Assembly (NCBI RefSeq): GCF_013426895.1
Contig: NZ_AP023174.1
Coordinates: forward strand, 3,038,001-3,102,000
DNA from: Paraburkholderia largidicola
GTDB lineage: Bacteria; Pseudomonadota; Gammaproteobacteria; Burkholderiales; Burkholderiaceae
Reading direction: 5' to 3'
DNA: 64,000 nt
Part shown: piece after piece, positions 36,852-45,224 of the stretch
Layout of the letters: the number at the start of each line of letters is the position of its first letter
Position numbering within the stretch: the stretch's first letter is position 1
The notes under the pieces: model-generated
Told to the model about the DNA's origin: nothing
What the model saw: only the letters and a program-made list of their open reading frames with translations
The model's database searches: none
Program-made: the position numbers and the translations under genes

Positions 36852-38478
36852 CCCCCAAGCGCCGACGCCACCTTCCGGCCCGCCGAAGAACGACCCGCCC
36901 GAGCCCGAGATCGTCACGAAACGGGGTTGGCTGCCTTCGCTCGTCTGGGTGATTCCGTTGATCGCGGCGCTGATCGGCGTCGGGCTGGTGGTGAAGTCGG
37001 TGCTCGAAAAAGGGCCGACCATCAACATCAGCTTCATCAGCGCGGAAGGGCTCGAGACCGGCAAGACCAAGGTCAAGTACAAGGACGTCGACATCGGCTT
37101 CGTGAAGGCAATCAAGCTCGCGAAGAACCACTCGCGCGTCAACGTCGAAGTGCAGCTGACGAAGGAAGCCGAAGACTTCGCGGTGAAGGACAGCCGCTTC
37201 TGGGTCGTGCGTCCGCGTATCGGCGCGAGCGGCGTGTCGGGGCTCGGCACGTTGCTGTCGGGCGCGTACATCGGTGTGGACGGCGGCCGCTCGACGGAAA
37301 CGCAGACGCAGTTCGTCGGCCTCGAATCGCCGCCCGCCGTCACCGTCGACCAGAAAGGCCATCAGTTCACGCTGCGCGGCGAATCGCTCGGCTCGATCGA
37401 TATTGGCTCGCCCGTGTTCTACCGGCGCGTGCAGGTCGGCCAGGTGACGGGCTTCTCACTCGACAAGGACGGCACGGGCGTCACCGTGCAGGTGTTCATC
37501 AGCGCGCCGTTCGACCAGTACGTCGGCACGAACTCGCGCTGGTGGCATGCGAGCGGCGTCGACGTGAGGCTCGACTCGAGCGGTTTCAAGCTGAACACGC
37601 AGTCGCTGGCGACGGTAATCGTCGGCGGGCTGGCGTTCCAGTCGCCGCCGGGCCAGGCCGTCGGCGTGCAGGCGCCGAACAACATGACCTTCCGCCTCGG
37701 CTCCGACGAGGTCGACGCGATGCGCGAGCCCGACGGCGAGCCGGTGCGCGTCGTGATGAACTTCAACCAGTCGCTGCGCGGGCTGTCGGTCGGCGCGCCC
37801 GTCGATTTCCGCGGCATCGTGCTCGGCCAGGTGACCAACATCGGCGTCGAATACGATCCGCAGACGAAGAACTTCAACATGCCCGTCACGATGGATCTCT
37901 ACCCTGACCGCCTGCGCCGCCGCTCGCGCGGTCAGCCGGTGCCCGACACGGGCAGCGAGGACAGCCACCGTATGCTGCTCGCGCTCGTCAACCACGGCCT
38001 GCGCGGCCAGTTGCGCACGGGCAATCTGCTGACGGGCCAGTTGTACGTCGCAATCGATCTGTTCGCGAAGGCGCCGAAGGCGACCGTCGACGTCACGCGC
38101 GACCCGATCGAGCTGCCGACGATCCCGAACTCGCTCGACGAACTGCAACTGCAGATCGCCGATATCGCGAAGAAACTCGATCAGGTGCCGTTCGACCAGA
38201 TTGGCAACAACCTGAACGCCGCCCTGAAGAACGCCGACCACCTGTTCACGCAGCTCGACAAGGAAGTGCTGCCTCAGACGCGCGACACGCTCGCCGCGGC
38301 AAAGCAGACGTTCGGCTCGGCGGAAGCGACGCTGCAGCAGGACTCGCCGCTGCAATCCGACGTGCATCAGGCGCTGCAGGAATTGACGCGCACGCTGCAG
38401 TCGCTGAATGCGCTGTCGGACTACCTCGAACGCCATCCCGAATCGTTGCTGCGCGGTAAATCAGGAGACAAGCCATGA
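36844..38478 (+). CDS. pqiB: PqiB, multi-MCE-domain intermembrane transport protein
   Basis: A 544-aa protein (E. coli PqiB 546). One N-terminal helix (SLVWVIPLIAALIGVGLVVKSVL, residues ~30-52) anchors it in the inner membrane. Three MCE/MlaD domains follow, each opening with a strand such as INISFISAEGLETGKTKVKYKDVDIG, GHQFTLRGESLGSIDIGSPVFYRRVQVG and VRVVMNFNQSLRGLSVGAPVDFRGIVLG. The C-terminal ~150 residues are a long helix that in E. coli forms a tube across the periplasm. The 3' end overlaps pqiC by ATGA. Confidence 0.93.
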   Translation: MNSPQAPTPPSGPPKNDPPEPEIVTKRGWLPSLVWVIPLIAALIGVGLVVKSVLEKGPTINISFISAEGLETGKTKVKYKDVDIGFVKAIKLAKNHSRVNVEVQLTKEAEDFAVKDSRFWVVRPRIGASGVSGLGTLLSGAYIGVDGGRSTETQTQFVGLESPPAVTVDQKGHQFTLRGESLGSIDIGSPVFYRRVQVGQVTGFSLDKDGTGVTVQVFISAPFDQYVGTNSRWWHASGVDVRLDSSGFKLNTQSLATVIVGGLAFQSPPGQAVGVQAPNNMTFRLGSDEVDAMREPDGEPVRVVMNFNQSLRGLSVGAPVDFRGIVLGQVTNIGVEYDPQTKNFNMPVTMDLYPDRLRRRSRGQPVPDTGSEDSHRMLLALVNHGLRGQLRTGNLLTGQLYVAIDLFAKAPKATVDVTRDPIELPTIPNSLDELQLQIADIAKKLDQVPFDQIGNNLNAALKNADHLFTQLDKEVLPQTRDTLAAAKQTFGSAEATLQQDSPLQSDVHQALQELTRTLQSLNALSDYLERHPESLLRGKSGDKP

Positions 38479-39182
38479 CGTTTGCACGCGTCCCCCGAAC
38501 GATGCGCGCCGTCGCGCTTTCCGCCCTGCTGATTGCCGCGCTCGCCGCGTGTTCGTCGCCGCCGAGCCACTTCTACACGCTCTCCGCGGGCGATCAGTCG
38601 CCGGATGCCGTGCGCACCGCGAGCAACCCGGCGTTCCTGATCGAAGTGCCGCCCGTCGACGTGCCGCCGCAAGTGGCGAAAAACCAGTTCGTCGTGCAGA
38701 CGGGACCGACCCAGGTGCAGGTGCTCGAACAGGAACGCTGGGCGTCGCTGCCGGGCGACGAGATCCGCCGCGCGCTGTCCAGTTCGCTGACACAGCAGCT
38801 GGGCACGATCGACGTGTACGGCTCGCCGTATCCCGACCGCGTACCCGTCTATCGCGTCAGCGTGAACGTGCAGCGTTTCGAATCGTGGCCCGGCTCGCGT
38901 GCGCAGATCGATGCCGTGTGGAGCGTGCGGGCCGTGCGCACGCAGGCCGTGCTGACTTGCCGCAGCGTCGTCGTCGAGCCGGTTTCGAGCGGCTACGATG
39001 CGCTTGCCGAAGGGCATCGGCGCGCAGTCCAGCGGATTGCAACGGAGATCGCGGCAGCCGTGCGCAATCTCGCGGCGGCGCCGGCGCGCGGCGCGGCGGT
39101 GACGTGTCCGGCATCGACTTCGGGGCCCTCTGCTGCGCCGTCGACTGCGCCGTCCGCCTCGACTACGCCGACTAAAGGCTGA
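38475..39182 (+). CDS. pqiC: PqiC-family outer-membrane lipoprotein
   Basis: A 235-aa lipoprotein (ABC-type transport auxiliary component family). The lipobox LAAC is visible in the N-terminal signal (LSALLIAALAACSSPPSHFYTL). FYTLSAG and DEIRRALSSSLTQQLG are family features. The last ~25 residues are low-complexity Ser/Ala/Pro/Thr. It anchors the PqiB tube at the outer membrane in E. coli. Starts inside the pqiB stop (ATGA). Confidence 0.88.
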   Translation: MTFARVPRTMRAVALSALLIAALAACSSPPSHFYTLSAGDQSPDAVRTASNPAFLIEVPPVDVPPQVAKNQFVVQTGPTQVQVLEQERWASLPGDEIRRALSSSLTQQLGTIDVYGSPYPDRVPVYRVSVNVQRFESWPGSRAQIDAVWSVRAVRTQAVLTCRSVVVEPVSSGYDALAEGHRRAVQRIATEIAAAVRNLAAAPARGAAVTCPASTSGPSAAPSTAPSASTTPTKG

Positions 39183-39294
39183 CGGACGCAAGCCGCGCGG
39201 GTAGCGCATCGCGCCCGCGCGCGATACTTGCCGCAAGGCACGGCGGGGCGACCGCGTACAATGTCGCCTTAATCAACGCCCTGCGGCAATCCCC

Positions 39295-40566
39295 ATGTCC
39301 TTCGAATTTTTCATCCCCTGCCCGCGCGGCCTCGAAGCCGCGCTCGCCGCCGAACTCGCCGAGATCGCCGCGCGTCATCTGAACGGCGCGCCGTTCGCGG
39401 CTGGCGCGCAGGTGCCCGGCGGCGTGCACTTCAAGGGCGGCTGGGCAGCCGGCATGGCTGCCAACCTGCATTCGCGGATCGCGAGCCGTGTGCTGCTGAA
39501 GATCGCGCATCGTCCGTATCGCAACGAGCAGGACATTTACGGCCTCGCGCTCGAGCAGAGCTGGGAGAAGTGGTTCTCGGCGAACGAGACGCTGCGCGTC
39601 GACGTCACCGCGATCAAGTCGCCGCTGCGCAGCCTCGAATTCGCGACGCTGCGCGTAAAGGACGCCATCTGCGACCGTCTGCGCGACAAGACGGGCGCCC
39701 GTCCGAGCATCGACACGGGCGCGCCCGACGCGCGCGTGTTCGCGTTCCTGACGGCCACCGACTGCGCGCTCTATCTCGACACTTCCGGCGAGCCGCTCTT
39801 CAAGCGTGGCTGGCGGCTGGACAAGGGCGCAGCGCCGCTGCGCGAGAATCTCGCAGCGGGCATCCTGCGGCTGACGGGCTGGACGCCCGGCACGCCGCTG
39901 TACGACCCGATGTGCGGCAGCGGCACCTTCCTCGCGGAAGCGGCTCAGGTCGCGCTGAACATTGCGCCGGGCGTCGAGCGGCGCTTCGGCTTCGAGAAGT
40001 TCAAGCAATACGACGTGTCGGCCTGGCAGACGCTGAAAGTCGCCGCGCAGGATGCAAAGCGCGCGGCACGCGCGGGCCGCGGCGATCTGCTGATCTTTGG
40101 CAGCGATATTTCCGACAATATGCTCGAGAAGGCGCGCGCGAACTTTGAACGCGCGGGTTTTCCTGCGCTGCCGTTGAAGCAGCTCGATGCGCGCAACATG
40201 ATGCCGCCTGCGGGTGAGCCTGGCATTCTTGTGGCGAATCCGCCGTATGGCGAGCGGATCGAGGTGCGCGGACGCGGTCCGCGGGGTGAGATTCGTAATA
40301 CTGGCCGCGAAGAAGGCGGCTTCCGTCGCGCGGAAAGCGAAGCAGCACCGGATATGACGGAGTTTTTCCAGTCGTTCGGGGATGCGCTGAAGAAGCGGTT
40401 TACCGGGTGGCACGCGTTTGTGCTGACGTCGGATCGGAAGCTGCCCGGGCAATTGCGGTTGAGGGAGTCGGCGAAGACGCCGCTGTTCAATGGCGCGCTT
40501 GAGTGTCGGTTGTTCAGGTTTGATCTTGTTGCGGGGAGTGTCAGGCAGCGGCCTGCTGCGGAGTGA
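39295..40566 (+). CDS. rlmL: THUMP-domain class I SAM-dependent RNA methyltransferase (RlmL-like)
   Basis: A 423-aa enzyme resembling the N-terminal half of E. coli RlmKL, which makes m2G2445 in 23S rRNA. The THUMP domain covers residues ~40-160. The Rossmann methyltransferase domain has PLYDPMCGSGTFLAEAA and the catalytic NPPYGERI. The C-terminal RlmK half is absent, as usual outside gammaproteobacteria. From ~40140 to the stop the codon use changes (CGG, AGG, GGG, GTT, TTG replace the CGC, GGC, CTC, GTC of the first two thirds) while the frame and domain stay intact; the stop is 43 bp from repeat copy B. Confidence 0.88.
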   Translation: MSFEFFIPCPRGLEAALAAELAEIAARHLNGAPFAAGAQVPGGVHFKGGWAAGMAANLHSRIASRVLLKIAHRPYRNEQDIYGLALEQSWEKWFSANETLRVDVTAIKSPLRSLEFATLRVKDAICDRLRDKTGARPSIDTGAPDARVFAFLTATDCALYLDTSGEPLFKRGWRLDKGAAPLRENLAAGILRLTGWTPGTPLYDPMCGSGTFLAEAAQVALNIAPGVERRFGFEKFKQYDVSAWQTLKVAAQDAKRAARAGRGDLLIFGSDISDNMLEKARANFERAGFPALPLKQLDARNMMPPAGEPGILVANPPYGERIEVRGRGPRGEIRNTGREEGGFRRAESEAAPDMTEFFQSFGDALKKRFTGWHAFVLTSDRKLPGQLRLRESAKTPLFNGALECRLFRFDLVAGSVRQRPAAE

Positions 40567-40585
40567 GGCGGGGTTTTGACCTTGC

Positions 40586-40610
40586 ATTGCTTTGCTTTGC
40601 TTTGCTTTGC
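40586..40610 (+). repeat. TTTGC pentamer tandem repeat at the left border of copy B
   Basis: ATTGC followed by four perfect TTTGC units (40591-40610), running directly into the GCGCTGGCATCC border of repeat copy B. Copy D has an inverted relative on its right border (GCAAAGCAAAGCAAACC). Confidence 0.85.
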
Positions 40611-41270
40611 GCTGGCATCCGCGGTTTGCTTCTGGTTCGCTAGCGTTGCCCCTGTGCGGGGCGGCACCTACTTTTCTTTGCCGCCGCAAAGAAAAGTAGG
40701 CAAAAGAAAGCGGCTCACACCGCCAATCCTTGTTTCTGCCTGAGGGCCCCCAAAGGTTCTTACGCTTCACACGGCAACATGCCATTCCGCGCCCGTTGCC
40801 AACGTTCTCTTTGTACGCCTCACCCGCTTCTTGCGCCCGCGTCGCAGCACGCGGCGCCAGATAGTCCTGCGCCGCCCAGGTGGCAAACTGTGTGTTGGTT
40901 GTCGCACCACACAGGTCAGCGTTCTGCCAGAAACACCAGCCCTGCTTTCCAGTCCGAAGTGATGCACGTACGGCGCGAAAGCCTACGCACAGTTTGCCAC
41001 CTGGACGGCACAAACCATTCGCTGACGCCAGCCCTTGCGTGGGTGCCTGAGGCGGGTGAGACGTCTATTCGAAGCGCTGGCAACGAGCACCAGCCAGGGC
41101 ACTGCCGTGTGAAGCATGGGGACGTTGGGGGCCCGTGGATAAGAATACGGGCTGGCGGTGTGAGCCGCTTTCTTTTGCCTACTTTTCTTTGCGGCGGCAA
41201 AGAAAAGTAGGTGCCGCCCCGCACAGGGGCAACGCTTGCAAACCAATAAACATCACGCGGATGCCAGCGC
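40609..41270 (-). repeat. Long palindromic-ended repeat element, copy B (orientation 2, mosaic)
   Basis: 662 bp, same architecture as copy A. Terminal hairpins lie at 40667-40700 and 41178-41211. The inner 21-bp inverted repeat is at 40878-40898 / 40982-41002, with an 83-nt centre. Here the beta arm is on the left and alpha on the right, opposite to copies A and C. The centre nonetheless reads like A and C rather than reversed. The left border resembles copy C and the right border copy D. It fills the gap between the convergent rlmL and YafY-type genes. No conserved ORF. Confidence 0.9.
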
Positions 41271-41314
41271 AAAGGCCAAAACACCAACCGACAACACCCG
41301 CGCCGCGAAGGCCC

Positions 41315-42001
41315 CTACCGCCCCTTCACCCCAATACTCCTCATAAAATCGGCAAGCCTCCTTCCCTCGACATCGGGAAACGGCTCCAGCACGTCAAGCT
41401 GGTCAATATTCGCAAGCGCAAAATGGCGGAAATCTTCACGCAGCTCGCACCACGCGCCGAGCGTAAACCTCGCCCCCCAATAAGCAAGAGCAAGCGGCCA
41501 AACCCGCCGCTGTGTCGCGGCGCCATGCTTGTCCTGATACGCAAAGCTGACAACATGCCGCGAGTCAATCGCGCGATGCAGCGTATCGACGATCGCTGAC
41601 ACATTCCCATCGACATGAAACGACGGCGCAAAGAACGCCAGCCTGTCGATAGTCGCCCGCTTGTCGGCGGGCATAGCCGAAGCAATCTTCGCGAGCGCGC
41701 CGCGCGCCCCGGCCGCCATGCTCTCGCCGCCCCACGATTCGAGCATCCGCGCGCCGGCAGCGAGCGCCGTCAGCTCGTCGGCGGTGAAGGTGAGCGGCGG
41801 CAAACTCGCGCTGCGGCTCAAGCGATAACCAATGCCCGGCTCCCCTTCGATCGGCACGCCCGACAACTGCAAATCCTGCACATCGCGATAAACGGTGCGC
41901 AGCGACACGTGCAACCAGTCGGCCAGTTGTTGCGCGGTCGTCAGCCGTCGGCCGCGCAACAGTTCGGCGATCTGGAACAGGCGGTCGGCGCGACGCGTCA
42001 T
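41315..42001 (-). CDS. YafY-type HTH/WYL-domain transcriptional regulator
   Basis: A 228-aa DNA-binding regulator. The N-terminal DeoR-like winged HTH is RADRLFQIAELLRGRRLTTAQQLADWLHVSLRTVYRDVQDL. The C-terminal WYL domain (VVSFAYQDKHG...WPLALAYWGARFTLGAWCELREDFRHFALANI) is expected to bind a small ligand or nucleic acid. Start at ATG 41999-42001 with GGGAG upstream. It is 83 bp from the VOC gene on the same strand, downstream of it; such regulators often control an adjacent VOC/glyoxalase gene. The 3' end uses AGG, GGG and CGG codons as it nears repeat copy B. Confidence 0.88.
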   Translation of the reverse strand: MTRRADRLFQIAELLRGRRLTTAQQLADWLHVSLRTVYRDVQDLQLSGVPIEGEPGIGYRLSRSASLPPLTFTADELTALAAGARMLESWGGESMAAGARGALAKIASAMPADKRATIDRLAFFAPSFHVDGNVSAIVDTLHRAIDSRHVVSFAYQDKHGAATQRRVWPLALAYWGARFTLGAWCELREDFRHFALANIDQLDVLEPFPDVEGRRLADFMRSIGVKGR

Positions 42002-42084
42002 CGTAGGGGTCTCCCGGAAATAGACGGAGAATCTCCCGCGATGATAGCGCCGCATGACGCGCTCCAGCCGCGTTGCGCGTCACT

Positions 42085-42468
42085 TCACTCGTTGGTTTTC
42101 GAATGCAGGCCGATGCGGTTGCCCTCGGTGTCGGTGAAAAAGCCAATCCAGCCGATATCGTGCGGCAGTTGCACGGCGGGGCCTTCGACCTTGCCGCCCG
42201 CGCGCTTCACGCGTTCGAGCGTTGCGTTGACGGTCGGGCGTGCGTTCAGATAGACGAGTGAACCTGTTTGCGACGGTTCGAGCGTCGGGCTTTGGACGAT
42301 GCAGCCGCCCGTCGAAGGCTCGTCGTAACTGAAGACGGCCATCGGCATGCCGAAATCTTCACGGCGCAATGTCGTATCGAGCGCGGCCTCGTAGAAGCGC
42401 ACGGCGCGTTCGAAATCGACGGAAGGAATCTCAAACCAGGCGATCGCGCGATTGAGTTGGGCTGACAT
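42085..42468 (-). CDS. VOC-family (glyoxalase/bleomycin-resistance fold) protein
   Basis: A 127-aa single VOC domain pair: AIAWFEIPSVDFERAVRFYEAAL in the first beta-alpha-beta unit and GWIGFFTDTEGNRIGLHS in the second. Metal-binding residues are not obvious enough to claim an enzyme activity. Start at ATG 42466-42468 with AAGGAGAACACC ahead. Probably co-transcribed with the YafY-type regulator downstream. Upstream lies a very G/T-rich 185-bp gap and then repeat copy C. Confidence 0.85.
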   Translation of the reverse strand: MSAQLNRAIAWFEIPSVDFERAVRFYEAALDTTLRREDFGMPMAVFSYDEPSTGGCIVQSPTLEPSQTGSLVYLNARPTVNATLERVKRAGGKVEGPAVQLPHDIGWIGFFTDTEGNRIGLHSKTNE

Positions 42469-42653
42469 GGTGTTCTCCTTTGATTGGCGGTGAGCCGTGT
42501 GGGTCGCCGGATGGCGTAGGAGAAGTGTGCGGGTGGGTTGCTGACAGCGTTCTGTCAGTAGGGTTGGGGGTGCTTTGGTTTTTGCTTTTTTGGCGGTGGG
42601 ATATTCGGTGTGTTTTCGCGGAGCGAGTGGCGGTGGTTTTGTGTTTGCGGTGG

Positions 42654-43308
42654 CTGGCATCCGCGGTTTGCTTCTGGTTTGCTAGCGTTGCCCCTGTGCG
42701 GGGCGGCACCTACTTTTCTTTGCCGCCGCAAAGAAAAGTAGGCAAAAGAAAGCGGCTCACACCGCCAGCCCGTGTTCCTATCCACGGGCCCCCAACGTCC
42801 CCATCCGTCACACGGCAGTGCCCTGGCCGGTGCTGGTTGCCAACGCTTCGAACAATCGCATCACCCGCTTCAGGCACCTGTACAACGGCAAGGGGCAGCG
42901 AATGGTTTCTGCAGCCCAGGTGGCAAACTGTGTGTAGGTTGTCGCGTCGTATAGCCTGACGCTCTTACAGGGTGGGGCGCGTGCGCTATCGGTCCGAAGT
43001 GAGGCGTGTGGAGCACTTGGGCCAACACACAGTTTGCCACCTGGGCGGCAGACGAATGTCTGGCGCGCCATGCTGTAACGCGGGAGCTTGAAGCGGGTGA
43101 TGAGCACTGCAAGAGCGCTGGCAACGAGCGTGGGTCACGTGATTGCCGTGTGAAGCGTAAGAACCTGTGGGGGCCCTCAGGCAGGAACAAGAACTGGTGG
43201 TGTGAGCCGCTTTCTTTTGCCTACTTTTCTTTGCGGCGGCAAAGAAAAGTAGGTGCCGCCCCGCACAGGGGCAACGCTAGCAAACCAGAAGCAAAACGCG
43301 GATGCCAG
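42654..43308 (+). repeat. Long palindromic-ended repeat element, copy C (orientation 1)
   Basis: 655 bp. Terminal hairpins at 42709-42742 and 43220-43253. Inner 21-bp inverted repeat at 42918-42938 / 43022-43042 with an 83-nt centre. Arms alpha then beta, as in copy A. Its two borders are almost identical to each other (TTTGCTTCTGGTTTGCTAGC and inverse). It lies between the VOC gene start (185 bp away) and the pntB stop (75 bp away). The 185 bp on its left side (42469-42653) hold no gene and are strongly G/T-rich. Confidence 0.9.
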
Positions 43309-43383
43309 AGCAAAAGACAGAACACCAACCGCCCGCGCCGCGAAGGCGCAAAAACAACAAAGCGCCTCCGCGTAATCAGCTCC

Positions 43384-44835
43384 TCAATCGACAGACTTGA
43401 CCATATCCTCAATCACCTTCTTGGCATCGCCAAACACCATCATGGTCTTGTCCATATAGAACAGATCATTATCGAGCCCGGCATACCCCGCCGCCATCGA
43501 GCGTTTATTCACGATGACAGTCCGGGCCTTATAGGCCTCAATAATGGGCATACCCGCAATCGGCGACTTGGGATCGGTCTTGGCCGCAGGATTAACGACG
43601 TCATTCGCGCCGAGCACAAGAACCACATCGACCTGACCGAACTCGCCGTTGATGTCCTCCATCTCGTGAACGATCTCATACGGCACTTCAGCTTCAGCCA
43701 GCAGCACGTTCATATGCCCAGGCATACGCCCCGCAACAGGGTGAATCGCATACTTCACGTCCACGCCCTTCTCGATCAGCAGATCGGTCAGTTCCTTCAG
43801 CGCATGTTGAGCACGCGCCACAGCAAGACCATAACCCGGCACGATCACAACGGTCTCGGCATTGCCGAGCATGAACGACGCATCTTCCGCCGACCCCGAC
43901 TTCACAGGCCGCTGCTCAGCCGACCCGCCCGCCGTCGCCGCGCCCGCTTCGCCGCCGAAGCCGCCCAGGATCACGTTGAAGAACGAGCGGTTCATCGCCT
44001 TGCACATGATGTACGACAGAATTGCACCCGAAGAACCCACCAGCGACCCGGCAATGATCAGCATCGCGTTGTTCAGCGAGAAGCCAATGCCCGCCGCCGC
44101 CCAGCCCGAGTACGAGTTCAGCATCGACACGACGACGGGCATGTCCGCCCCGCCGATCGGGATGATGATCAGCACGCCGAGCGCGAACGCGATCAGCGTC
44201 ATGATGATGAACGGCAGCCACGATTGCGTGAGGAAGAAGATCACGCCGAAGCCGATCATCGCCAGCGCGAGCAGCAGGTTGATCAGATGCTGACCCGCAT
44301 AGACGACAGGCGCGCCCTGGAAGAGCCGGAACTTGTATTTGCCCGACAGCTTGCCGAATGCAATCACCGAACCGCTAAACGTAATCGCGCCGACGAACGT
44401 GCCGATAAACAGCTCGATCCGGTTGCCATACGGCAGGAAGCCCGGAATGCCTTCCTCGGAGCCGAGACCGAACGCAGCCGGCTCCGACACCACCGCATAC
44501 GCGATACACACGGCCGCCATACCGATCAGCGAGTGCATCGCCGCGACCAGTTCCGGCATCTTCGTCATCTCGACGCGCGCGGCAACGAACGCGCCGATCG
44601 CGCCGCCCACCACCAGCGCGACGAACACCAGCGACAGACCCAGCGACAGATTCGAGCCGAGCGCGGCCGCCTGCTTGGCGATCAGCGCAACGGTCGTGAG
44701 AATCGCGATCGCCATGCCGACCATGCCGAACATGTTGCCCGTGCGCGCGGTCTTCGGATTCGACAAGCCCTTGAGCGCCTGGATGAAACAGACGGAGGCG
44801 ATCAGATAAAGGAGCGTAACGACGTTCAGACTCAT
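43384..44835 (-). CDS. pntB: NAD(P) transhydrogenase subunit beta
   Basis: A 483-aa subunit with ~9 membrane helices and a C-terminal NADP(H)-binding domain (dIII: VVIVPGYGLAVARAQHALKELTDLL...RMPGHMNVLLAEAEVPYE...DVVLVLGANDVVNPAA). With PntA it couples hydride transfer from NADH to NADP+ to proton entry. It follows the small alpha-2 subunit with the stop and start codons directly adjacent. Last gene of the pnt operon; the 3' end approaches repeat copy C. Confidence 0.95.
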   Translation of the reverse strand: MSLNVVTLLYLIASVCFIQALKGLSNPKTARTGNMFGMVGMAIAILTTVALIAKQAAALGSNLSLGLSLVFVALVVGGAIGAFVAARVEMTKMPELVAAMHSLIGMAAVCIAYAVVSEPAAFGLGSEEGIPGFLPYGNRIELFIGTFVGAITFSGSVIAFGKLSGKYKFRLFQGAPVVYAGQHLINLLLALAMIGFGVIFFLTQSWLPFIIMTLIAFALGVLIIIPIGGADMPVVVSMLNSYSGWAAAGIGFSLNNAMLIIAGSLVGSSGAILSYIMCKAMNRSFFNVILGGFGGEAGAATAGGSAEQRPVKSGSAEDASFMLGNAETVVIVPGYGLAVARAQHALKELTDLLIEKGVDVKYAIHPVAGRMPGHMNVLLAEAEVPYEIVHEMEDINGEFGQVDVVLVLGANDVVNPAAKTDPKSPIAGMPIIEAYKARTVIVNKRSMAAGYAGLDNDLFYMDKTMMVFGDAKKVIEDMVKSVD

Positions 44836-45159
44836 TTATGCACCCTCCTTGGGCCCAGCAATCTTCTTCGGCTCTTTCTTCTTGAACATCTCCAGCATTC
44901 GCCTGGTCACGAGGAACCCGCCGAACACGTTCACCGCGGCAAGCGCAACGGCAATCGTGCCGAAGAACTTGCCCGTGCCGCCGACCGTGAGGCCAGCCGC
45001 GAGCATCGCGCCGACGATGACAATCGCCGAAATCGCGTTGGTCACGGCCATCAGCGGCGTATGCAGCGCCGGCGTCACGTTCCAGACGACGTGGTAGCCG
45101 ACGTAGATCGCCAGCACGAAAATGATCAGGTTGATCACGGTATGGTTGATGACTTCCAT
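44836..45159 (-). CDS. pntAB: NAD(P) transhydrogenase subunit alpha, membrane part (PntAb)
   Basis: A 107-aa protein with three hydrophobic helices ([44 protein letters not shown]...), equal to the C-terminal dII part of E. coli PntA. A separate alpha-2 polypeptide is the normal three-subunit arrangement in many bacteria, so this is not a frameshift. Lies 65 bp after pntA and abuts pntB. Confidence 0.93.
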   Translation of the reverse strand: MEVINHTVINLIIFVLAIYVGYHVVWNVTPALHTPLMAVTNAISAIVIVGAMLAAGLTVGGTGKFFGTIAVALAAVNVFGGFLVTRRMLEMFKKKEPKKIAGPKEGA

Positions 45160-45224
45160 CAGAGTCTCCTGTCGACCAGAGTTCGCGCTTTAGCGCTGAC
45201 TCTCGTCACATGCACGTTAGTGCG

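Noticed and set aside
32499..43310. Repeats as a CRISPR array
   Set aside because: Copies are ~650 bp, kilobases apart and lack regular spacers; the GGGGTT run has no spacers and there are no cas genes.
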